15,644 nt of DNA, from positions 1 to 15,644 of the forward strand of contig JANQMT010000070.1 in NCBI GenBank assembly GCA_028279945.1. Direction: 5' to 3'. The DNA comes from JAKSCF01 sp028279945 (GTDB taxonomy: Bacteria > Bacillota > Clostridia > Peptostreptococcales > JAAYPU01). The translations under genes were made by a program, and so were the position numbers. The notes beneath the pieces are model-generated. The model was not told the origin of the DNA. It worked only from the letters and a program-made list of their open reading frames with translations, and did no database searches. Shown here piece after piece: positions 1 through 6,220 of the stretch (positions within the stretch are counted from its first letter, which is position 1; each line of letters opens with the position of its first letter).

Positions 1-741
1 AGGCAGACTTATTGGCAAATTTTTTATCTCTTCTACAGATTTGAACTTGCCTTTGGTTTTAATGGTTAATTTTTTATTGCCATTATTTATTTCTCCTCCC
101 GGCAAGTTCAAGTTTTCAGCACCTATCAGGTTGGCGATATGATTGATGGCTAATCCATATCCGTTTAATTCTTTTTGGTCCACAACAATTTCTATTTGGT
201 TTTCATATCCTCCCTCCACACTAACAGATGCTACACCGGATATTCTTTCAAGCTTAGATTTTATTTTATTTTTGGCAATTCGTTTTACTTCATTTAAGCT
301 CTTATCTCCCTCTATTGATAATTCAACTACCGGCATTGCCGTAATATCTATTTTAGAAACCCTTGGATTTTTGATATCATCCGGAAGATACTCTTGGATC
401 ATATCAATTTTTTCTCTCATATCAAGGGCTGCAAAATCCATATCCGTTCCATAATTAAATTCAGCAATCACTAAAGATGACCCTTCAGAGGATGTGGATG
501 TTATTTTTTTTATATCATTAACCGTTGCTACAACTTCTTCAATGGGTTGAGTCACTAATTCTTCAACTTCTTGAGGTCCAACACCGGGATAATTGGTTAT
601 AACAACTGCTATAGGATATTTTATTTGGGGAAATAGATCTATAGGAATTTGGGTTAAAGATACAACACCCATTATGATGATGATTAATATGAACATGGCT
701 ATGGTTACCGGCCTTTTTACAGCTGTTCTTATTATTTTCAT
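1..741 (-). CDS. RND-family efflux pump permease, N-terminal part (3' end outside window)
   Basis: Inner-membrane permease of the AcrB/HAE1-like RND superfamily, which exports substrates using the proton gradient together with a membrane-fusion protein. The visible 247 codons begin with a basic tip and a transmembrane helix (about residues 13-31), then the typical IDLFPQIKYP segment, the YPGVGPQEVEELVTQPIEE helix and the start of the porter domain with the SGVASVSVEGG element near residue 170. Only about a quarter of a roughly 1000-residue protein is present because the gene runs off position 1. The start is set by the overlap with the upstream gene: its TAA and this ATG share one A (TAATG), so translation is probably coupled. 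In low-GC Gram-positives such pumps work without an outer-membrane channel; the substrate cannot be told from this fragment. The family call is secure from the residues seen. Confidence 0.95.
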   Translation of the reverse strand, partial: MKIIRTAVKRPVTIAMFILIIIIMGVVSLTQIPIDLFPQIKYPIAVVITNYPGVGPQEVEELVTQPIEEVVATVNDIKKITSTSSEGSSLVIAEFNYGTDMDFAALDMREKIDMIQEYLPDDIKNPRVSKIDITAMPVVELSIEGDKSLNEVKRIAKNKIKSKLERISGVASVSVEGGYENQIEIVVDQKELNGYGLAINHIANLIGAENLNLPGGEINNGNKKLTIKTKGKFKSVEEIKNLPISLP

Positions 742-1865
742 TAAACCGTTCCTCCTACGACCTTAACGACGGAGGTATCTTTTACGTAATTTTGGCCTTT
801 TATAATTAATTCATCTCCTATGCTTAATCCTCCCAATACTTCTACATAATCCCCTGTATTTAAGCCCAAAACAACTTCTTTTGCAACAGCTTTGTTGTTG
901 ACGACCACATATACGATGTTTTTACCTTCTTTTGTTACCACTGCTTCACTTCTCACAGCCATTACTGCTTCTCGTACATCTGTGGGTATTATGATATTCG
1001 CAAACATTCCCGGTTTAACAACGTGATCTTTATTGTCTATGTATGCTCTAATGGGATACAGCTGTGTTTCTGCATCCGCCGAAGGACTCACTCTATCCAG
1101 TGTGCCGACAAAGTTACCATCGGAAACGGATTCAATCTCCACTTGAACTTCCTGACCGACTGAAAGATAATTAATTATTTTTTCTGTAACATTAATTTCA
1201 ACATATACTCGATCCATATCTATAACATTTATTGCTGAAACGGAAGCATCTATGGTTTGACCTTCCTCAATATTCACTACCGATACAATCCCTTCTATAG
1301 GTGATTTTACACTGGCATCTTTTAAGATATCCAAGGCTTGATCGTATGTGATTTCTGCTTGTTCAACCTCTGCCTCTACAGCATTTAATCCTTTATCAGA
1401 TGCTGCAAGTTTTGCCTGCTCATAGTCAGTTTTAGATACAGCACCCTCAGAGTAAAGCTGTTTTATTCTTTCGAAATTTATGGTTGCATTTTCCGCCTGT
1501 TCTTTCATATTTTCATAATTCAATTGAACTGATTCTAAAACTTTGTATGCAGAATCCACTTGTTTTTGAATATCCTTTTTATCCAATGAAAATAATACCT
1601 CATCTTTTTTTACTTCAGCTCCAACTCTTGCCTTTAATTCAAGTACTTTGCCTGCTGATTCTGAGGCTACTACAACCTCCTTATTGGCGTAAGCTTTTCC
1701 TGAAAATACAGCTTCATTAAATAGTGTTTTATCTTTTACTAATTCGGTCTCTACCGGGATATATTGATCTTCTTCTTTACTTACCGTTTCCTCATGGCCG
1801 CATCCAAATACAAGTATTAAGATCAATATACTTACCAGAACATATATTATTTTTTTTGTTTTCAC
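741..1865 (-). CDS. RND efflux membrane-fusion protein (HlyD/AcrA family lipoprotein)
   Basis: Adaptor subunit that partners the pump gene overlapping its stop codon. The 374-residue protein starts with a lysine-rich tip and hydrophobic stretch ending in VFGC, with Cys22 as the likely lipidation site, so it should be anchored on the outer face of the membrane. It continues with a beta-barrel/lipoyl half (about residues 42-85), an alpha-helical hairpin rich in heptads (about 90-180), the second lipoyl half with SPIEGIVSVVNIEEGQTI (about 187-205), a beta-barrel domain and a membrane-proximal domain ending in ...GLSIGDELIIKGQNYV. The start codon is GTG, preceded by a TAGGGGGT ribosome site 5 bases upstream; no better ATG lies nearby. 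It follows the TetR gene by 29 bases in the same direction, so the three genes likely form one transcript. Confidence 0.93.
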   Translation of the reverse strand: MKTKKIIYVLVSILILILVFGCGHEETVSKEEDQYIPVETELVKDKTLFNEAVFSGKAYANKEVVVASESAGKVLELKARVGAEVKKDEVLFSLDKKDIQKQVDSAYKVLESVQLNYENMKEQAENATINFERIKQLYSEGAVSKTDYEQAKLAASDKGLNAVEAEVEQAEITYDQALDILKDASVKSPIEGIVSVVNIEEGQTIDASVSAINVIDMDRVYVEINVTEKIINYLSVGQEVQVEIESVSDGNFVGTLDRVSPSADAETQLYPIRAYIDNKDHVVKPGMFANIIIPTDVREAVMAVRSEAVVTKEGKNIVYVVVNNKAVAKEVVLGLNTGDYVEVLGGLSIGDELIIKGQNYVKDTSVVKVVGGTV

Positions 1866-1894
1866 TTTTTACCCCCTAGTCATATATGCATTCA

Positions 1895-2473
1895 TTATTT
1901 TTTCTGCCTTTCTAATTCTAAAAACATTCTATTGACTGAAGTTTCCCATATTTTAGTCATGGCATCTATATCATGGCTAAATGAAAATCCTATCGCATCT
2001 ATTGTGAGCCCTAGTATCCGACTATTTAAAACTACGTCAAAATCCCTTGGCAGTGCGTTAATCTTTATACCATGGTTCAATACCCTTTTTATGAGATCAC
2101 GAGAAGAGTTTTCAAGGCGTTTTATTTTTTCTTTCACCCTCTCGATTCTATTGGCTTGAATATAAAACTCTGCTATCACATAAATCAGTTTTCCATCTTT
2201 AATATAATCATCAATGATTTTATGACCTTCTCTTATTAAATCCTTTTTAAAGGTTTGTTTTTTAAAGGACTTTTCAATATTAAGATAATTGTAATAATCA
2301 TTCACTTCATCTATCAGGGCTAAGAATATCTCCTCCTTTGAATCAAAATAGTAATAGACAGAAGGTTTTTTTATCTTCACTTCCTCGCATATCATTGCAA
2401 TGGATGTCTTTTCATAACCGTGTCTTGCTATTAATTTATACATGGCCAAAAGTATTTTATCTTTCGTATTCAT
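1895..2473 (-). CDS. TetR/AcrR family transcriptional repressor
   Basis: A 192-residue one-domain-plus-ligand-domain regulator. Residues 1-50 form the TetR helix-turn-helix, with the signature run ARHGYEKTSIAMICEE, then VKKPSVYYYF-like recognition helix sequence (IKKPSVYYYFDSKEEIF). The remaining C-terminal part is all-helical and variable, as expected for the inducer-binding domain. The ATG has a strong GGAGG site 6 bases upstream. It is the first gene of the efflux operon, and a palindromic operator overlaps its own promoter (2507-2528), so it most likely represses itself, the fusion protein and the pump, and releases DNA when a pump substrate binds. The inducer is unknown. Confidence 0.92.
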   Translation of the reverse strand: MNTKDKILLAMYKLIARHGYEKTSIAMICEEVKIKKPSVYYYFDSKEEIFLALIDEVNDYYNYLNIEKSFKKQTFKKDLIREGHKIIDDYIKDGKLIYVIAEFYIQANRIERVKEKIKRLENSSRDLIKRVLNHGIKINALPRDFDVVLNSRILGLTIDAIGFSFSHDIDAMTKIWETSVNRMFLELERQKK

Positions 2474-2506
2474 TATTAACCTCCATAATATGTTGTATTT
2501 AATTTT

Positions 2507-2555
2507 ATATACCGAACGTTAGGTATATTGTAACGTCACCTTATTTTTTTGTCAA
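2507..2555 (-). promoter_or_regulatory. sigma-A promoter and TetR-type operator of the efflux operon
   Basis: On the minus strand TTGACA (2550-2555) is followed after 17 bases by TACAAT (2527-2532), close to the ideal sigma-A promoter; transcription should start near 2520, about 47 bases before the TetR start codon. A dyad with 7-base perfect arms, ATATACC (2507-2513) and GGTATAT (2522-2528), flanks the self-complementary core AACGTT (2515-2520). This 22-bp element touches the -10 box and covers the predicted start site, where a bound TetR dimer would block polymerase. Promoter and dyad are read directly; binding by the neighbouring TetR is inferred. Confidence 0.85.
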
Positions 2556-2601
2556 TACTTTTTTAATCATATAAAATATTAAGAGTTTGCTGAAAACACT
2601 C

Positions 2602-2650
2602 AAAAAAAAATAGAGACTCAAGATTTTTTTATCAACTTAATCTTGAGCCT
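2602..2650 (-). terminator. Rho-independent terminator of the small acidic protein gene
   Basis: Minus-strand hairpin with arms at 2639-2650 and 2614-2625 (core CTCAAGATT paired with AATCTTGAG, extended to 12 pairs with one G-U), then a run of nine T residues at 2610-2602. It begins about 10 bases after the stop at 2661 and ends transcription before the efflux operon promoter. Confidence 0.85.
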
Positions 2651-2660
2651 TACTTTATAT

Positions 2661-2867
2661 TTATTCTTCTAATTCATAAGTGAAAGGATATACATCTTCA
2701 GGAGATTTGCCTAATTCATTTGCAAATTTACTTGCATCAATCTCTTCCACAACATTATTATCCTTAAACACTTTAACATTCCACACCTCACCGCTGTCGT
2801 TCATAAGAAACTCCGCAGGGTATATTGTGCCGTCATCAAATTTAACTTTTCCACTTCTCCAGGGCAT
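2661..2867 (-). CDS. small acidic protein of unknown function (68 aa)
   Basis: Short soluble protein, not recognised with certainty. It starts MPWRSGKVKFDDGTIYPAEF and has alternating strands suggesting a small beta-sheet domain, ending with an acidic tail (YELEE). An ATG 18 bases further upstream (2885) is in frame, but the sequence AAGGAG lies between the two ATGs, 7 bases before the inner one, so the inner ATG is the real start. The gene has its own terminator downstream, lies 88 bases after the alkyltransferase-like gene, and a TATACT box at 2899-2904 (minus) could be its -10. No transmembrane segment, cysteine motif or signal peptide is present. The codon pattern, ribosome site and terminator make it a genuine gene, but no function is proposed. 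Confidence 0.8.
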   Translation of the reverse strand: MPWRSGKVKFDDGTIYPAEFLMNDSGEVWNVKVFKDNNVVEEIDASKFANELGKSPEDVYPFTYELEE

Positions 2868-2955
2868 AAATACTCTCCTTTTCATACTATTTGACTATAG
2901 TATAAAACAATAAGCCTTTATTTATACCCATTGGTAGTGCATATTTACAATTTTA

Positions 2956-3252
2956 TCAGCAGCTATATTGTTTAAGGTCAATGGTTTCATTGTTATCAAA
3001 ACCAATCCCTTCACCCTCTAATAATGCCTTTTGTAAATCATACATATCCCCTTTTAGAGATACTTTGCCTTTAGAATTTACAACTCGATGCCATGGTAAT
3101 TCATGCTTAGCTGACATTCCATGTAAAATATATGCCACTTGCCTTGCATTTCTGCTTTTTCCTGCATATTGAGCAACCTGGCCATAAGTCATGACTTTTC
3201 CATACGGAATTTTTTTTATGATTTGAATGACTTTAGATGTAAATGCTTCCAT
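2956..3252 (-). CDS. alkyltransferase-like (ATL) DNA repair protein, MGMT family without catalytic Cys
   Basis: A 98-residue protein with the DNA-binding domain of O6-alkylguanine-DNA alkyltransferases: IPYGKVMTYGQVAQYAG (helix-turn-helix region, about residues 15-31), SRNARQVAYIL with the arginine finger, and PWHRVVNSKGKVSL. The active-site motif of true methyltransferases is PCHRV; here the cysteine is replaced by tryptophan (residue 54). This is the hallmark of ATL proteins, which bind O6-alkylguanine lesions, flip the base and hand the lesion to nucleotide excision repair instead of removing the alkyl group. Length matches the short ATL class. Start ATG is preceded by AGAGGT 8 bases upstream. 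An extended -10 promoter (TGGTATCTT, -10 at 3300-3305, with TTGATA at 3322-3327, spacing 16, minus strand) is a plausible but unproven promoter. Confidence 0.92.
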   Translation of the reverse strand: MEAFTSKVIQIIKKIPYGKVMTYGQVAQYAGKSRNARQVAYILHGMSAKHELPWHRVVNSKGKVSLKGDMYDLQKALLEGEGIGFDNNETIDLKQYSC

Positions 3253-3473
3253 TTCAATACCTCTTTTATGATTTTTTCATACTCACTGCATACCTATACA
3301 AGATACCAGCTAACGTTATTGTATCAAATACGTCTGTCAACATGAAGATATATTTTTGTATTTAAAAAAGATCATAAATCATATATAATTTGATTGATTA
3401 ATGGGTTATATATACTTTATCAAGTTGCTATTGCTCATTTTACTTTACTATAAAAATATTTAGGAGAAAATAT

Positions 3474-4241
3474 ATGAATCCGTTCTATAAGATCACTTAT
3501 GTATGTAACACAGGTATATTGGCTCAATATCAAGGTAAAAAAATCTTAATAGATGGTCTATGTGACTCTGTAACACCTATTTATAAAAATCCAACGGATG
3601 AAGCAGTCCATCAAATTATCAAAGGGATTTCACCCTTTGATGATATCAATATGATGCTGTTTACACATCATCATACCGATCATTTTGAAGCCAATTCTAC
3701 AGCTGCAGCTTTGAAAAACAATCCAAATATAGCCATCATTTCTACTTCAAAAACCATTTCTATGCTTGCACCTTTGGTATCCAACTACGATAAAGAAAAG
3801 ATGGTTGCATTGGTTCCTGCTCTTCACGCATCTGAATATGTCAACATTCAAGGCATAGACATTCGAGCGATTTCATTAACTCATGATGGGAAAGGGCATG
3901 AAAATGTGCAAAATCTAGCCTATTTAATTCAAATTGAAGATAAAAAAATTCTGCACGTTGGAGATGCAAAACCTTTTGAAGAAAATTTTAAAAATTTAAA
4001 TTTGGTTCAAGAAGAAATAGACTTACTATTAGCCCCTTTTCCTTATGTGGGCATTCCTTCCGGTCGTGAAGTCATAAAAAAATATATCGCGCCTAAAAAA
4101 ATAGGCGCGATCCACTTGCCGTACCAAGATAAGGATGAGGGCGGGTGGATTCGGTCCACTAAAAAAAGTTTAGATCGGGTGAAAGATCATTTTATAGAAG
4201 CCCTATTTTTTGAAGAAATCGGAACCTCTATTTTTATTTGA
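3474..4241 (+). CDS. metallo-beta-lactamase-fold hydrolase
   Basis: Soluble 255-residue MBL-superfamily enzyme with a complete metal site: THHHTDH (His65, His67, Asp69, His70), a later histidine in LTHDGKGHENVQN (His137 or His142), HVGDAK (Asp164) and GAIHLP (His214). The layout, with a short N-terminal beta-hairpin and a glycine-rich middle, resembles the UlaG-like/YtnP-neighbour group of MBL hydrolases, many of which have no known substrate. The ATG is preceded by AGGAG 7 bases upstream. It is the only plus-strand enzyme gene in this part of the window and is divergent from the ATL gene, with 221 bases between them; TATACT at 3411-3416 could be a -10 box but no convincing -35 was found. The coding sequence contains a strong hairpin at 4086-4111. 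Fold is certain; substrate is unknown. Confidence 0.88.
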   Translation: MNPFYKITYVCNTGILAQYQGKKILIDGLCDSVTPIYKNPTDEAVHQIIKGISPFDDINMMLFTHHHTDHFEANSTAAALKNNPNIAIISTSKTISMLAPLVSNYDKEKMVALVPALHASEYVNIQGIDIRAISLTHDGKGHENVQNLAYLIQIEDKKILHVGDAKPFEENFKNLNLVQEEIDLLLAPFPYVGIPSGREVIKKYIAPKKIGAIHLPYQDKDEGGWIRSTKKSLDRVKDHFIEALFFEEIGTSIFI

Positions 4242-4543
4242 TATCCAAATCCAGCTTATTAGCTTAAAGAGATGTTTGGTATATAATTTGTAATGAAGAA
4301 ATGCAGTTTTAATGAAGTGCAACGTATTAAAACCAAAGGGTTGTAATACTTTGCAGAGTCTTAGGGCTCTGACCGTCAAACTTTAGTATACTATTAAATT
4401 AATCTCCCTTTGTTCATTTCGCAATGAAAATTATTTACCAAATATCTCTCAACATAAATCATAACTCAAGAGTATTATTGAATATTGACCATTTTCCATG
4501 CACTCCTAATGAGTGAAGCTATCATCAAACTTTCTGATTGCAA
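4242..4543. other. convergent intergenic region with nested inverted repeats; possible structured RNA
   Basis: No coding potential seen. The segment lies between two convergent gene ends. A consensus TATAAT occurs on the plus strand at 4282-4287 with only a weak -35 (TTAGCT, 4259-4264). Downstream are several pairing arms: GAAATG (4298-4303) with CATTTC (4415-4420), CAAAGGG (4334-4340) with CCCTTTG (4406-4412), TGCAACGTATTA (4318-4329) with TAATACTTTGCA (4344-4355, one mismatch), GTTTTAAT (4306-4313) with ATTAAAAC (4326-4333), and CAGAG (4354-4358) with CTCTG (4367-4371). Two of these are mutually exclusive. A further small hairpin CACTC/GAGTG is at 4501-4515. No T-run follows, so these are not ordinary terminators. 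It may be a small RNA, a transcript-end structure or a degraded repeat. Confidence 0.45.
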
Positions 4544-5221
4544 TTAATTTTCTTCTAAACCTTCATCTTCTTTACGAAACTTCTGATATAAAAATCTTAT
4601 GTCGTCATCAATATAACGGTGCTCTACCGCTTTTACATCAAATTTAAATAGTTTAAAAGCAAACTGTACAAAATAACCTGTCGTTACTGCCATCACTACG
4701 GTTCCTACTCCAACGAACCCGCCTAGAAGCCATCCTGCAACAGCAACACTTATCTCAATAGTATTTCTAACAAAACGAACGGATTTGTTTGTCCTTTTGG
4801 TTAACACTACCATTAAACCGTCTCTGGGCCCAGAGCCAAATCCTGAGCTGATATAACAATAACTGGCACAACCCACTACAAACAACCCTAAAAACATCAT
4901 AATCGTACTGGGAATAACACTTTCAAAAGTAGGAACCAGATGATTGAACATTAAAAAATCTATATACAGTCCAATAAACAACATATTCCCTACGGTTCCC
5001 CAGCCAATTTTTTCTTTAAAGAAAAAGTTTATAAGTATAATGATAAATCCCACAGCAATACCTGCCTGGCCAAGGGTAATATTCAGCATTTTTGATAAGC
5101 CTTGATGGAATACATCCCAAGGTGAAAGTCCAACATTGGCATTTATGGTCATGACAATTCCTACTGCAAATAAGAACAGTCCCATCATCAATTTAATAAT
5201 ACGTATTGTCAAGGCTTTCAT
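4544..5221 (-). CDS. YczE/YitT-family multi-pass membrane protein
   Basis: Integral membrane protein of 225 residues with about five to six hydrophobic segments, starting right after the basic tip (MKALTIRIIKLMMGLFLFAVG). It contains the family pattern NANVGLSPWDVFHQGLS in the first third and SGFGSGPRDGLMVVL in the middle, both typical of the YczE/YyaS/YitT group, whose transport or regulatory role is not established; B. subtilis YczE is linked to surfactin production. The C-terminal 35 residues are charged and cytoplasmic. The start is taken at 5221 because AAGGAG lies 7 bases before it; an upstream in-frame ATG at 5251 lacks a ribosome site. A TGGTATAGA extended -10 may lie about 40 bases upstream. 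It stands alone, between two terminator-bounded units. Confidence 0.85.
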   Translation of the reverse strand: MKALTIRIIKLMMGLFLFAVGIVMTINANVGLSPWDVFHQGLSKMLNITLGQAGIAVGFIIILINFFFKEKIGWGTVGNMLFIGLYIDFLMFNHLVPTFESVIPSTIMMFLGLFVVGCASYCYISSGFGSGPRDGLMVVLTKRTNKSVRFVRNTIEISVAVAGWLLGGFVGVGTVVMAVTTGYFVQFAFKLFKFDVKAVEHRYIDDDIRFLYQKFRKEDEGLEEN

Positions 5222-5320
5222 TTTTCGTCTCCTTACTCGCTGCATGTTCAAAAAGTAATATGTCTATACCATTCTACTCCTTTTCTTTTCTAACAGCAAA
5301 TAAATTTTTGTATTTAATAC

Positions 5321-5353
5321 AAATAAGAAAAAAATCTTCCTAATGGAAGATTT
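5321..5353 (-). terminator. Rho-independent terminator of the ExoIII gene
   Basis: Perfect 9-bp stem on the minus strand, AAATCTTCC (5353-5345) and GGAAGATTT (5340-5332), with a four-base loop ATTA, running into a T-rich tract down to about 5321. It sits 14 bases after the stop codon of the exonuclease gene. Confidence 0.92.
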
Positions 5354-5366
5354 CAGACTCTCAATT

Positions 5367-6125
5367 TTATTTAAAATCAATTTGCAGCTCAACCGGACAA
5401 TGGTCGCTTCCCATAATATTGGAATGTATGTCCGCACTTTTCAGCTTAGGCGTTAAGCTTTGAGATACGACGAAATAATCAATTCTCCATCCTGTATTTT
5501 TTTCACGTGCCTTACGCATATAAGACCACCAAGAATATACATCTGTTTTTTCAGGATAAAAATATCTAAAGGTATCTACAAAACCGGCATCCAACAAAAC
5601 GGTCATTTTCTCTCGTTCGTCATCCGTAAATCCGGCATTTTTTCGGTTTGTCTTAGGATTTTTTAAATCTATTTCTTTATGAGCCACATTCATATCGCCA
5701 CATACAATGACAGGTTTTTTATCCTCTAAGTCTTTTAAGTAAGACCTAAAACAGTCTTCCCATTCCATTCTATAATCCAGCCTTGCCAGCTCTCGCTGTG
5801 AATTTGGCGTATACACGGTTATCAAATAGAAATCCTCAAATTCTAAAGTGATGACACGACCCTCTTGATCGTGTTCTTCTATCCCAATCCCATACTGCAC
5901 TGAAATCGGCGTCTTTTTTGTAAATACAGCTGTTCCTGAGTAGCCTTTTTTTACCGCATAATTCCAATACTGTTCATAGCCTGCTAATTCCAGTTCAATT
6001 TGATCTTTTTGCAGTTTAGTCTCTTGCACACAAAATATATCGGCATCAATTTCCTTAAAGTAATCTAAAAAACCTTTGTTCATACAGGCTCTGAGCCCGT
6101 TTACATTCCATGATATTAATTTCAT
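5367..6125 (-). CDS. exoA: exodeoxyribonuclease III / AP endonuclease
   Basis: Base-excision repair enzyme of the ExoIII/APE1 family that cuts DNA 5' to abasic sites and removes 3' blocking groups. The 252 residues carry the whole active-site set: WNVNGLRA (Asn7), VQETK (Glu35), the YTPNS tyrosine, CGDMNVAH (Asp and Asn), GWRIDYF and the terminal GSDHCPVE with its Asp-His pair. Length equals that of the classical 250-residue bacterial enzymes. The start is set at 6125, after GAGGGGGAAGAAAA; the longer in-frame ATG at 6152 is unsupported. A minus-strand TTTAAA (6198-6203) with TATACT (6174-6179) 18 bases away is a possible promoter. It is followed by its own terminator, so it is a single-gene unit. 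Confidence 0.96.
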   Translation of the reverse strand: MKLISWNVNGLRACMNKGFLDYFKEIDADIFCVQETKLQKDQIELELAGYEQYWNYAVKKGYSGTAVFTKKTPISVQYGIGIEEHDQEGRVITLEFEDFYLITVYTPNSQRELARLDYRMEWEDCFRSYLKDLEDKKPVIVCGDMNVAHKEIDLKNPKTNRKNAGFTDDEREKMTVLLDAGFVDTFRYFYPEKTDVYSWWSYMRKAREKNTGWRIDYFVVSQSLTPKLKSADIHSNIMGSDHCPVELQIDFK

Positions 6126-6220
6126 TTTTCTTCCCCCTCGTACTTTAGACACTATTTAGATGGCATCTTGTATAGTATATACCACATTAGATATTATTTT
6201 AAACATTTTCGTTTTGCCGG

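Noticed and set aside
143..454. Plus-strand open frame of 103 codons
   Set aside because: It is antisense to the RND pump gene, whose minus-strand translation is clearly conserved, and has no ribosome site.
2956..3252. Call as active O6-methylguanine-DNA methyltransferase
   Set aside because: The PCHRV cysteine is replaced by tryptophan, so alkyl transfer is not expected.
4242..4543. Riboswitch controlling the YczE-family gene
   Set aside because: The gap lies downstream of both flanking genes, so it cannot be a 5' leader for either.
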